Positions 26,050 to 34,267 of a stretch of DNA of 64,000 nucleotides are shown in pieces. This stretch comes from AC-32 sp963716865 (GTDB lineage: Bacteria; Actinomycetota; Thermoleophilia; Gaiellales; Gaiellaceae): NCBI GenBank assembly GCA_963716865.1, contig CAVQUF010000004.1:744001-808000 (forward strand), read 5' to 3'. The translations under genes were made by a program, and so were the position numbers. The notes beneath the pieces were generated by a model. The model was not told where the DNA came from. It saw only the letters and a list, made by a program, of their open reading frames with translations, and searched no databases. Every line of letters starts with the position of its first letter. The first letter of the stretch is position 1.

Positions 26050-27240
26050 ATGAAGAAACTCGTAGTCGCCGCGATCTTCGCGGCAGGGGTGGCCGCCCTG
26101 ACAACGGCCGCCTTTGGCTCGAGCAAGTCTCCGAGCCGGGCAGCGTCGGCCGCCTCGGTCTCGTCGGCGGCCGTCAAGTGCGGCTCAACACGCACTATCG
26201 GCCTGGCGGCCCCGTACACGGGCGGAGCTGCGGCCATCGGGAACCAGCAGGTGCGCTGGGCGAACTACTTCGTCAAGCGCTGGAACAAGCAGAAGGCGAA
26301 CAAGCACAGGAAGATCAAGGTCGTGCCCGGCGACACACAGCTCGGGGGCGACACGGCGGTTGCCGTCAGGGTGGCACAGTCGTTCAGATCCAACTCCAAA
26401 CTGCTCGGAGTTGTCGGCCCGGCCGGCAGCCAGGAAGTCGTGGCGTCGACCAGTACGTACAAAGGCGGGGGCCTCGGGTTCGTCTCCGGATCGGCGACCC
26501 GCACCACGCTCACGGACGGCCACACGGACGGCAACCGCCGCGGGTACTTCTTCCGCACCGTGCCGAGCGACGCGGCGCAGGGCCCGGCGGTCGCCAACTG
26601 GATGACCAAGAAGCTGAAGTGGAAGCGGGTCTACATCATCGACGACCAGGAAACGTACTCGCAGGGCCTGGCCGACGGGGTGCAGAAGATCCTCAAGAAC
26701 CGTGGGGTGACGACTCTCCGCGACTCGATCAGCCAGCAGGCGTCGGACTTCTCGTCGACGATCGCCAAGATCCCGGGCAACTACCAGGGGATCTACATCC
26801 CGTGGCAGCTTGCCCCGCAGGCGCAGGCGTTCGGCCAGCAGCTGAAGTCGGCCGGCAAGGGCAACATCAAGCTGTTCGGCTCGGACGGCCTGTTCGCCCC
26901 TGGCACCTGGAAGATCACGGGCTCGTACGATTCGTCCTTCCCGTACGACCCGAAGAGTCCGATCGTCAAGGCCTACATCAAGGCGCACCACGGCAACGGC
27001 GAGTTCTTCGGGCTCCCGTCGTACGTGGCGGCGCAGGTCGTCGTGGGTGCCGTCACCAAGGCATGCTCCGACGGCAAGGCAACGCGCACCGAGGTGCGCA
27101 AGGACATCGCGAAGACGAAGCTGAAGAGCACGATCCTCGGCTTCCCGGTCTCGTTCGCGAAGACCGGCGAGATGCACACTCCGGCTGGGTACGGGATCTA
27201 CCAGATCCAGTCGAACGGCTCGTTCAAGCGAATCGGCTAG
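26050..27240 (+). CDS. Liv-type ABC transporter substrate-binding protein
   Basis: Periplasmic-type (type I fold) binding protein of 396 residues, the receptor for the importer that follows. The N-terminus KKLVVAAIFAAGVAALTTAAFG is a signal peptide without a lipobox Cys. Family marks are TIGLAAPYTGGAAAIGNQQ, VVPGDTQLGGDTAVAVRVAQ, GVVGPAGSQEVVA and FRTVPSDAAQGPAVANWM. ATG 26050 has GGGAGGGC upstream; an in-frame GTG at 26023 is less likely. Despite the branched-chain label, family members bind amides, aromatic acids, urea and other compounds, so the ligand is open. Confidence 0.9.
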   Translation: MKKLVVAAIFAAGVAALTTAAFGSSKSPSRAASAASVSSAAVKCGSTRTIGLAAPYTGGAAAIGNQQVRWANYFVKRWNKQKANKHRKIKVVPGDTQLGGDTAVAVRVAQSFRSNSKLLGVVGPAGSQEVVASTSTYKGGGLGFVSGSATRTTLTDGHTDGNRRGYFFRTVPSDAAQGPAVANWMTKKLKWKRVYIIDDQETYSQGLADGVQKILKNRGVTTLRDSISQQASDFSSTIAKIPGNYQGIYIPWQLAPQAQAFGQQLKSAGKGNIKLFGSDGLFAPGTWKITGSYDSSFPYDPKSPIVKAYIKAHHGNGEFFGLPSYVAAQVVVGAVTKACSDGKATRTEVRKDIAKTKLKSTILGFPVSFAKTGEMHTPAGYGIYQIQSNGSFKRIG

Positions 27241-27261
27241 GCAACACCAGCTGAATCGAAC

Positions 27262-27299
27262 GACACGTGCGGCCCATCCTCGGATGGGCCGCACGTGTC
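27262..27299. terminator. Hairpin between binding-protein and permease genes
   Basis: A perfect 16-base-pair stem (27262-27277 with 27284-27299), a 6-base loop and a TTCT tail. Its position inside the transporter operon suggests partial termination or mRNA stabilisation, giving more binding protein than permease. Confidence 0.75.
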
Positions 27300-27320
27300 T
27301 TCTGAGAAAGTAGGCGCCTC

Positions 27321-28346
27321 GTGAGCTCGGCAACCCGCCAGCAGCTGACCAGTCTCTGGGGCCTCGCGCTGCTGCTTGCCGCCTGGACGGTCTACGCGGT
27401 CTACTTCTCACCCAGCACCGGCTGGACGTTCTACTTCCAGCTGACGGTGAACGGGATCATCCTCGGGAGCATCTACGCGCTGATCGCGCTGGGCTACTCG
27501 ATGGTCTACGGGATCCTCAAGCTGCTCAACTTCGCGCACGGCGACGTCTACATGATCGGCGCGTTCATCGGCTTCGGCGTCCTGACGCTCCTGGGCGGCC
27601 CGCTCAACCCGGCGATCCCGGTCGCGCTGCTCGTCCTCTGCATGTTCGTGGTGGCGATGCTCGGCTCGGGCTTTCTCGGGCTGGCGATCGAGCGTTTCGC
27701 CTACCGGCCGTTACGCGACGCCCCCCGCATCGCGCCTCTGATCTCGGCGCTCGGCGTGGCCTTCTTCCTCGAGAACTCGGCGCTGCTCCTGTTCGGCGCC
27801 GAGTACCGCAACTACGACGGGTACGACCTGATCAGCTACAACGGGATCCATCTCGGCGGCTCGACCGGCGTGTTCATCTCGTACCTCGGCGTGATGGTCA
27901 TATCCGGAGCCGTGCTGCTGATGGTGGCCCTGCTCGCGCTCGTGCGCTGGACGAAGTTCGGGAAGGCGATGCGCGCGGTCTCGTTCGACCGCGAGGCGGC
28001 GGCGATGATGGGCATCGACCCCGACCGGGTGATCGCAACCACGTTCTTCGTCGGCTCGGCGCTCGCCGGCGCGGCAGGCGTGATGTTCGGGTTGCTCTTC
28101 AGCCAGATCTACCACCTGATGGGGTTCCTCGCGGGCCTCAAGGGCTTCACCGCCGCGGTGGTCGGCGGCATCGGCAGCATCCCCGGCGCGATGCTCGGCG
28201 GAATCCTCGTGGGCCTGGTCGAGTCCTGGGCGAGGGGCTACCTGAACGGCAATGTCGCCGACCTCGTCGTGTTCGGGATCCTGATCGGGATCATGCTCAT
28301 CCGACCCACCGGGCTGCTGGGTACCCCGGCGTTGCAGAAGGTCTGA
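27321..28346 (+). CDS. Liv-type ABC permease, LivH-like
   Basis: Inner-membrane permease of 341 residues in the BPD_transp_2 family. It has about eight membrane helices. The N-terminal segment NGIILGSIYALIALGYSMVYGILKLLNFAHGD is the LivH hallmark, FGKAMRAVSFDREAAAMMGID is the cytoplasmic coupling loop that meets the ATPases (about residues 212-232), and GFTAAVVGGIGSIPGAMLGG is the conserved late helix pair. GTG 27321 starts 20 bases after the hairpin. It pairs with the LivM-like permease next. Confidence 0.93.
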   Translation: MSSATRQQLTSLWGLALLLAAWTVYAVYFSPSTGWTFYFQLTVNGIILGSIYALIALGYSMVYGILKLLNFAHGDVYMIGAFIGFGVLTLLGGPLNPAIPVALLVLCMFVVAMLGSGFLGLAIERFAYRPLRDAPRIAPLISALGVAFFLENSALLLFGAEYRNYDGYDLISYNGIHLGGSTGVFISYLGVMVISGAVLLMVALLALVRWTKFGKAMRAVSFDREAAAMMGIDPDRVIATTFFVGSALAGAAGVMFGLLFSQIYHLMGFLAGLKGFTAAVVGGIGSIPGAMLGGILVGLVESWARGYLNGNVADLVVFGILIGIMLIRPTGLLGTPALQKV

Positions 28347-28349
28347 GAG

Positions 28350-29852
28350 ATGGCCGAGACGCCACCGCCCACACCTACACCTGACGACGAGGCGCCGAAC
28401 ACGACCCAGATCGGCGTCGACACGTGGGTTGCCCAGGCGGACGAGCGGACCGCAGGCCGCTCCGGCGCGCTCGGCCGGATCCAGCACCTCTGGAGGATGC
28501 TGCCGCCGGCGGGGAAGCTCGCGCTGCTGACGCCCGCGATCCTCGTCCCGTTCCTCCCCTTTGTCAGCCAGGGGAACCTCTTCAACTACGGCCTCTTCAT
28601 CCTGATCTATGCCCTTCTAGCGCTCGGGTTGAACGTCGTCGTCGGCTTCGCGGGGCTCCTCGACCTCGGCTACGTCGCCTTCTTCGGCTTCGGCGCGTAC
28701 ACCTACGCCTTCCTGTCGGGCACCCACCACGAGAAGGGGCACGTCTACACGCACCACTGGGCCGCGCAGTACTCGATCCTGACGGCCGTCCTGATCTGCG
28801 CCCTGCTCGGGCTCTTCCTCGGGTCCTCGTCGCGACGGCTGCTGGGCGACTACCTGGCGATCGTGACGCTCTTCTTCGGCCAGGCCTTCGTCATCTTCAC
28901 GAACACCGCCGACCCGTACGGGCTCACGAACGGCTCGAACGGGCTCGCGAACATCGACCCGCTCACGTTCAGGGCGTTCGGCCTCGACCTGACGATCTCC
29001 ACCACAAAGGGCTACTACTGGTTCCTGCTCGGCTGCGTGATCGTCGTCATGATCGTGCTCCACCTGGTCAGCGAGTCGCGCACCGGGCGGGCCTGGAAGG
29101 CCTCCCGCGAGGACCCTCTCGCCGCGGAGCTGATGGGGATGCCGGTCAACCGGCTGAAGATCATGGCGTTCAGCTTCGGCGCCGCGATCGCAGGCCTCGC
29201 GGGAAGCGTCTTCGCCGCGGCGCAGACCGGGGCCTTTCCGCAGAACTTCGGCACGCAGGTGCTGATCCTCATCTACGCGGTCGTGATTCTCGGCGGCACG
29301 GGAAGCCTGACCGGGATGATCGTCGGGGCGATCGCGATCATCGCCTCGAACCAGGTGCTGGACTCGACCTCGCCGCCGAACAACGCCCGTGTCCTCTTCT
29401 ACGCGGCGCTGATCGCCACGGTGTACTTCACGATGAAGTCGTCCTGGCCGCGGGTGATCGCCGCCTTCGCCGCCACCGCCGCGTTCGGCTTCGCGGTGCA
29501 CGCGATCGTGAGCGAGGTCTGGTCCCGGGGCACGAGCGGCCAGGTCACGTCCGGCGGCTTCCTCACGGGCGTGATCCGGAACTGGGTCCTGCTCCCGACC
29601 AACCCATCGCGGCTCGCCGTCTACGGCTACCTGCTGATGATCGTCTGCATCGTCGCGCTGGTCCAACTCAAGGGCTGGTGGCGGCTGGTCGTGCTCGTGC
29701 CGACGCTCTACCTGACCGCGTTCGTCTGGGAGAACCTCCTGATCCAGCAGCCCGCAGTTACGCGGTACGTGCTGTTCGGCGCAATGCTGATCGCCGTCAT
29801 GACGATCAGGCCGGAAGGTCTCTTCGGGCAGAAGAAGGTGGAGGTCATCTGA
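28350..29852 (+). CDS. Liv-type ABC permease, LivM-like, with long N-terminal tail
   Basis: Permease of 500 residues, longer than the usual 300-360. The first about 60 residues are soluble and rich in Pro, Thr and Asp (MAETPPPTPTPDDEAPNTT). Helices follow with LNVVVGFAGLLDLGYVAFFGFGAYTYAFL (LivM hallmark), TGRAWKASREDPLAAELMGM as the coupling loop (about residues 247-266), and GGTGSLTGMIVGAIAI. After the normal end (near residue 380) come three or four more hydrophobic segments before the short tail RPEGLFGQKKVEVI. It starts 3 bases after LivH and overlaps LivG by one base. Confidence 0.92.
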   Translation: MAETPPPTPTPDDEAPNTTQIGVDTWVAQADERTAGRSGALGRIQHLWRMLPPAGKLALLTPAILVPFLPFVSQGNLFNYGLFILIYALLALGLNVVVGFAGLLDLGYVAFFGFGAYTYAFLSGTHHEKGHVYTHHWAAQYSILTAVLICALLGLFLGSSSRRLLGDYLAIVTLFFGQAFVIFTNTADPYGLTNGSNGLANIDPLTFRAFGLDLTISTTKGYYWFLLGCVIVVMIVLHLVSESRTGRAWKASREDPLAAELMGMPVNRLKIMAFSFGAAIAGLAGSVFAAAQTGAFPQNFGTQVLILIYAVVILGGTGSLTGMIVGAIAIIASNQVLDSTSPPNNARVLFYAALIATVYFTMKSSWPRVIAAFAATAAFGFAVHAIVSEVWSRGTSGQVTSGGFLTGVIRNWVLLPTNPSRLAVYGYLLMIVCIVALVQLKGWWRLVVLVPTLYLTAFVWENLLIQQPAVTRYVLFGAMLIAVMTIRPEGLFGQKKVEVI

Positions 29853-30640
29853 TGGCGGCACGGATGCTCGAGCTGCAAGGGCGTCTCGAAGGCGTTCGGC
29901 GGTCTCCAGGTGATCTCGGACCTCGACTTCCACGTCGACGACACGAGATCGTCAGCGTGATCGGGCCGAACGGCGCCGGCAAGACGACGCTCTTCAACCT
30001 CGTCACCGGCGTGTACGAGCTCGACGCGGGCGACATCGTGTTCGAGGGCGAGCCGATCACCGGCCTCGCGCCCTACAAGATCACCCGCAAGGGCATCGCC
30101 CGCACGTTCCAGACGCTGCGGCTCTTCCTGAACATGACCGTCAAGGAGAACGTGATGGCTGCCGCCTACGGGCACACGCGCGCGGGCGTCGTGCGCTCGG
30201 TGCTGCGCACGCCCGGGATGCGCCGCGAGGAGAAGGCGATCTCGGCGCTGGCCGAGGAGAAGCTCGGGTTCTTCGGCGAGCGGCTGATGGGCTACCGCTG
30301 GAACCAGCCGGCGTACTCGCTCTCGTACGCGAACCGCCGCCGCCTCGAGATCGCACGCGCGATGGCGACGAACGCGCGACTGCTCCTGCTCGACGAGCCG
30401 GCCGCCGGGATGAACCCGGTCGAGACGCACGAGATCACGGAGCTGATCGAGAAGCTGCGCACGGACGGCGGCTACACGATCCTCGTGATCGAGCACGACA
30501 TGCACGTCGTCGAGGGAATCTCCGACCGGGTGGTGGCGCTCGACCACGGCGTCAAGATCGCCGAGGGATCGTTCGAGGAGGTCGCGACCGACGAGCTCGT
30601 CGTGGAGGCCTACCTCGGCCGCGGGGCGGAGGGCGACTGA
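29852..30640 (+). CDS. Liv-type ABC ATPase, LivG-like, with compensating frameshifts near the start
   Basis: ATP-binding subunit of 262 codons. Walker A GPNGAGKTTLF, Q-loop TFQTLRLF, signature YSLSYANRRRLEIARAM (LSYAN in place of LSGGQ), Walker B LLLLDEPAAGMNP and switch His VIEHDMH are all present. Oddity: residues about 9-32 are nonsense in the open frame (RLEGVRRSPGDLGPRLPRRR), while the next frame over the same bases reads VSKAFGGLQVISDLDFHVDD, the exact LivG consensus. One extra A near 29877 and one missing C near 29941 would restore the normal protein. The ORF stays open only because the two cancel out. Probably two base-level errors. Confidence 0.85.
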   Translation: MAARMLELQGRLEGVRRSPGDLGPRLPRRRHEIVSVIGPNGAGKTTLFNLVTGVYELDAGDIVFEGEPITGLAPYKITRKGIARTFQTLRLFLNMTVKENVMAAAYGHTRAGVVRSVLRTPGMRREEKAISALAEEKLGFFGERLMGYRWNQPAYSLSYANRRRLEIARAMATNARLLLLDEPAAGMNPVETHEITELIEKLRTDGGYTILVIEHDMHVVEGISDRVVALDHGVKIAEGSFEEVATDELVVEAYLGRGAEGD

Positions 30641-31344
30641 TGGCGCTGCTCAAGCTCAGCGGCATCGACACCTACTACGGCCCGATCCACATCCTCCAGC
30701 AGCTCGAGCTCGAGATCGAGAAGGGCGAGCTCGTGTGCCTGCTGGGCGGCAACGCCTCCGGCAAGTCGACCACGCTGAAGACGATCCTCGGGCTCGTCAA
30801 GCCGAAGGCCGGCACGGTCGAGTTCGACGGAGAGGACGTGACCGGCCAGACGACGAGCTACCGGATCGGCAAGGGCATGGCGATCGTGCCCGAGAACCGA
30901 CGCCTGTTCGGGCCGATGACCGTGCTCGAGAACCTCGAGATGGGCGGCTACCTCCACGGCGGCGGGACGAAGGAGGACCTCGATCGCGTCTACACCCTCT
31001 TCCCGCTCCTCCACGAGCGCCGCCGCCAGCTCGCGGGGACGCTCTCGGGCGGCGAGCAGCAGATGGTGGCGATGGGCCGCGCGCTGATGTCGCGGCCGAA
31101 GCTGCTGCTGATGGACGAGCCGTCGATGGGCCTGGCGCCGATCCTGGTCGAGCGGAACTTCGAGATCATCCAGCAGGTGCACCAGTCCGGCGTCTCGATC
31201 CTGGTCGTCGAGCAGAACGCCAACGTCTCCCTCTCGATCGCCGACCGCGGCTACGTGCTCCAGACCGGGCGCGTCGTCCTTTCGGGCGCGGCCTCGTCGC
31301 TGATCCAGCACGAGGACCTGAGGAAGGCCTACCTTGGCCGTTAG
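30640..31344 (+). CDS. Liv-type ABC ATPase, LivF-like
   Basis: Second ATP-binding subunit, 234 residues, intact. Order of motifs: Walker A GGNASGKSTTLK (about residues 35-46; the usual GPNGAGKS is changed to GGNASGKS), Q-loop PENRRLFGPMTV, signature GTLSGGEQQMVAMGRALM, Walker B LLLMDEPSMGLAP, switch region VEQNANVSL with Gln-Asn in place of His, which is normal for LivF. It ends with the family's C-terminal LRKAYLG. It overlaps LivG by one base and completes a five-gene importer starting at 26050. Confidence 0.94.
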   Translation: MALLKLSGIDTYYGPIHILQQLELEIEKGELVCLLGGNASGKSTTLKTILGLVKPKAGTVEFDGEDVTGQTTSYRIGKGMAIVPENRRLFGPMTVLENLEMGGYLHGGGTKEDLDRVYTLFPLLHERRRQLAGTLSGGEQQMVAMGRALMSRPKLLLMDEPSMGLAPILVERNFEIIQQVHQSGVSILVVEQNANVSLSIADRGYVLQTGRVVLSGAASSLIQHEDLRKAYLGR

Positions 31345-32506
31345 TCTCGAGACGCTGCCCGGCAGGATCCGGCACCGGTTCCCGGTCTTCGAGCAGCGGG
31401 TCTACATCAACAGCTGCTCGCAGGGAGCGCTCTCGGACTCGGTGCGCGACGCGTACCGACGCTACCTCGACGACTGGGACGAGCACGGCGCGCCCTGGGA
31501 GTACTGGGTCGGCCGGCTCGAGGCCGCGCGCACGAGCATTGCCGGCCTGATCAACGCGGCCGAGGACGAGGTCGCAGTGACGACGTCGCTCTCGGCAGGC
31601 GTCAGCTCACTCGCGAGCGGCCTCCGCTTCGACCAGGGCCGCGACAAGGTCGTCATCAGCAACTTCGAGTTTCCGACGATCGGCCAGATCTGGCACGCGC
31701 AGGAGCGGCGAGGCGTGCGGATCGAGCACGTGCCCGCGGAGGCGGACGGGACGATCCCGCTCGAGCGCTTCGACGCGGCAATCGACGAGCAGACGGCGCT
31801 GGTCGCCGTCACCCACGTCTGCTTTCGCAACGGGAGCCGCCTCGACGTCGAGGCCGTCGCCCGGCTCGCGCACGAGCGCGGCGCGCTCGTTCTGGTCGAC
31901 GCGTTCCAGACGGTCGGCTCGCTGCCGGTGGACGTCCGCGCCCTGGACTGCGACTTCCTCGCGGCCGGCGTGCTCAAGTACCTGCTCGGCTCGGCCGGGC
32001 TCGCGTTCCTCTACTGCCGCCGCGAGCTCGTCGAGGGGATCGAGCCGACCGCGACCGGCTGGTTCGCCGACCAGAACATCTTCGAGATGGACATCCACGA
32101 CTACTCGCCGGCGCCCACTGCCCGCCGGTTCGAGGCGGGCACGCCGCCGATCCCGCCCATCTACGCCGCGATCGCCGGGATCGAGCTGATGCAGGAGATC
32201 GGGATCGCCGAGACCGAGCAGCACGTGCGCGAGCTGAACGCGCTCCTCCACGACGGCCTTGACGAGCTCGGCGCGCGGGTGGTGACGCCGCGCGAGCCCG
32301 AGCGCAGCGGAGCGCTCCTCTGCGTCCACTCCGGCGACGTCGACGAGCTCGTCGCCGCGCTCGCGGCGGAGGGCATCGTCACGTCCTCCCGCGACGACAA
32401 CCTCCGGCTCTCGGCCCACTGCTACAACACGGCCCACGACGTGCGAGCCGTCCTGGACGTGCTGAGCCGAAATCGCCCGCTGCTCTCTCAGCAGCCGCCG
32501 GGCTAG
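31334..32506 (+). CDS. Class V aminotransferase (cysteine desulfurase-like fold)
   Basis: PLP enzyme of about 390 residues in the aminotransferase class V family. INSCSQGALSDSVRDAYRRYL opens the fold, TTSLSAGVSSLASGL holds the phosphate loop, LVDAFQTVGSLPVDVRALDCDFLAAGVLKYLLGSAG contains the PLP Asp and the Lys in VLKYLLG (about residue 215), and FEAGTPPIPPIYAAIAG binds the partner PLP. The start is a TTG at 31334 that overlaps the end of livF by 11 bases. Close relatives include isopenicillin-N-epimerase-like, kynureninase-like and selenocysteine-lyase-like proteins. Placement behind an importer points to catabolism of an imported amino compound; this is inference. Confidence 0.85.
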   Translation: MAVSLETLPGRIRHRFPVFEQRVYINSCSQGALSDSVRDAYRRYLDDWDEHGAPWEYWVGRLEAARTSIAGLINAAEDEVAVTTSLSAGVSSLASGLRFDQGRDKVVISNFEFPTIGQIWHAQERRGVRIEHVPAEADGTIPLERFDAAIDEQTALVAVTHVCFRNGSRLDVEAVARLAHERGALVLVDAFQTVGSLPVDVRALDCDFLAAGVLKYLLGSAGLAFLYCRRELVEGIEPTATGWFADQNIFEMDIHDYSPAPTARRFEAGTPPIPPIYAAIAGIELMQEIGIAETEQHVRELNALLHDGLDELGARVVTPREPERSGALLCVHSGDVDELVAALAAEGIVTSSRDDNLRLSAHCYNTAHDVRAVLDVLSRNRPLLSQQPPG

Positions 32507-32515
32507 CATCGCGCC

Positions 32516-33304
32516 GTGCACAGGCTTCCGCTCGGCTGGGCCACCGAGGTCGCAGTGCTCGAGCAGAGCGGATCGACCGTCGAGGATCGCGGCGACCACC
32601 TGGTAGTCCGCACGCCGGACATTCCCACATTCCACTGGGGTAACTGCCTTCTGGTGACCGATCCCGGCGCCGCTGGCGACGCTCAGCGGTGGGTCCAGGC
32701 ATTTCAGAGTGCTTTCCCGTCTGCGACGTGGGTCGCGATCGGTCTGATCAGGATGCCTGGCGACGTGGCAGGGTGGGCCGAGCACGGCCTGGAGCTCGAG
32801 CTGAACGATGTGCTGGCGACGGGAACCCGGCCGCGCGAGGCAGCGCTGGCGGCGGGGTATGCCGTGCGGCGCCTGTTCGGTGACGACTGGGAGCAGGTCG
32901 TCGAGCTGGACCTGGCGGAGAACGATCGAACGGCCGAGTGGGAACCGGCGTCCTACGAGCCCTTCACGCGAGCACGAATGCAATCGCATCGCGCAATGTC
33001 CGAGCGCGACATTGCCGCGTTCTTCGGGGCGTTCGCCGACAACGTGCTCGTCGCCAACCTCGGCGTCGTGCGGTGTGCGACAACGGCGAGGTATCAGAAC
33101 GTCGGAACCGATGCCCGGCACCGGCGCCGCGGGTTGGCCTCCCACCTGCTCGGGGTCGCGGCACGTTGGGCCGCCGATCACGGCTGCGACCGCTGGGTCA
33201 TCGTCACCGAAGCCACCAATCCAGCCGGGCGCGTCTATCGCAAAGCAGGCTTCGAACTGGACACCGCGACCGTCCAGGCGTACCGACGCCTTCGCGCGCG
33301 CTGA
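32516..33304 (+). CDS. GNAT-family N-acetyltransferase
   Basis: Protein of 262 residues with an N-terminal domain of unknown type (about 1-120) and a GNAT acetyltransferase fold after it. The acetyl-CoA-binding motif A reads YQNVGTDARHRRRGLASHLL (about residues 194-213; R/Q-x-x-G-x-G/A pattern RRRGLA). The following ATNPAGRVYRKAGFE is the usual C-terminal motif. GTG 32516 is 9 bases after the aminotransferase stop. It ends the plus-strand operon. Substrate unknown. Confidence 0.83.
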   Translation: MHRLPLGWATEVAVLEQSGSTVEDRGDHLVVRTPDIPTFHWGNCLLVTDPGAAGDAQRWVQAFQSAFPSATWVAIGLIRMPGDVAGWAEHGLELELNDVLATGTRPREAALAAGYAVRRLFGDDWEQVVELDLAENDRTAEWEPASYEPFTRARMQSHRAMSERDIAAFFGAFADNVLVANLGVVRCATTARYQNVGTDARHRRRGLASHLLGVAARWAADHGCDRWVIVTEATNPAGRVYRKAGFELDTATVQAYRRLRAR

Positions 33305-33434
33305 AGAGGTCTCTGAAGGCCAGACCGGAGGCCTCGTTCATCCGCTCATTTCGGCGTTCGGAAGCGCCGATCGTCCGAGCGGGCGATCGCGAACTAGGGG
33401 CCCGACCAGCAACACGCGCGCTGCTCGCCCCGGC
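33305..33434. other. Gap between convergent operons
   Basis: 130 bases between the GNAT gene (+) and prephenate dehydratase (-). Only short hairpin-forming stretches are seen (for example CGGCG..CGCCG near 33351-33368). There is no clear T-tract terminator and no gene. Confidence 0.5.
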
Positions 33435-34259
33435 CTAGCCCTTCGACGGTACGGCGCCTGCGTAGGTGCCGAGGAGTCGCGTGAAGGTCGCGTGCAGGCT
33501 CAGCTCGGCGAGCGCGTCGACCATCTCGGGCACCTGGGCGGGCGCCTGGACGTCGGCGTAGAAGACATACTCCCACGGGCGACCCGCGCGCGGCCGCGAC
33601 TCGAGCTTGGTCAGGTTGAGGTGCCGCTCAGCGAACGAGCCGAGGCAGCGGTAGAGCGAGCCGGCGACATGGCCCACGCCGAAGACGAGCGACAACTTGT
33701 CGGGCTCGGCCAGCGGCGCCGGATCACGCGAGAGCGCCCCGAAGCGCGTGTAGTTATCCGGATAGGTCTGGATCCGCTCGGCGAGCACCTCCAGCCCGTA
33801 CAGCTCGCCCGCTCGCCGGGATGCGATCGCCGCCGTCCCCTCGAGCCGCTCCTCGGCGATCTGCTTCGCGGCGCCGGCGGTGTTGTACTCGGCCCGAACG
33901 GTCACGTCGAGAGCGCTCAGGAACTCCTCGCACTGCGCGATCGCCTGCGGATGCGAGACAACCTTGTCGAGGGTGTCGATGGTCGAGCCCGGAAGCGCGA
34001 GCAGCGAGTGGTCGACGCGCACGACCGTCTCGCCGACGAGGTGGAGCCCGTGGCGCAGGAAGAGGTCGTAGGTCTCGTTGATGCTCCCCGCCTGTGAGTT
34101 GTCCATCGGCACGAGCCCCAGCGCGGTGCGGCCGACCTCGACCGACTCGAACACGGTGCGGATCGACGGCTGCGGCCGGTGCTCCGCCCCGGGGAAGAGC
34201 GCGATCGCACCCTGCTCGGAGTAGGCGCCGGGCTCGCCTTGGTAGGCAACGATCTCCAT
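33435..34259 (-). CDS. pheA: Prephenate dehydratase
   Basis: Converts prephenate to phenylpyruvate in phenylalanine synthesis. 274 residues, monofunctional type. The catalytic domain has AYQGEPGAYSEQGA at the start, VPMDNSQAGSINETYDLF, YNTAGAAKQIAEERLEGTAAIAS and the TRF motif in NYTRFGAL (Thr of TRF is catalytic; about residues 171-178). A C-terminal ACT domain follows with LTKLESRPRAGRPWEYVFYAD, whose ESRP motif binds phenylalanine for feedback inhibition. It is the last gene of the large minus-strand operon, 8 bases after an M24 gene, so an anabolic gene sits at the end of a catabolic cluster. Confidence 0.94.
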   Translation of the reverse strand: MEIVAYQGEPGAYSEQGAIALFPGAEHRPQPSIRTVFESVEVGRTALGLVPMDNSQAGSINETYDLFLRHGLHLVGETVVRVDHSLLALPGSTIDTLDKVVSHPQAIAQCEEFLSALDVTVRAEYNTAGAAKQIAEERLEGTAAIASRRAGELYGLEVLAERIQTYPDNYTRFGALSRDPAPLAEPDKLSLVFGVGHVAGSLYRCLGSFAERHLNLTKLESRPRAGRPWEYVFYADVQAPAQVPEMVDALAELSLHATFTRLLGTYAGAVPSKG

Positions 34260-34267
34260 CGCCTCTG

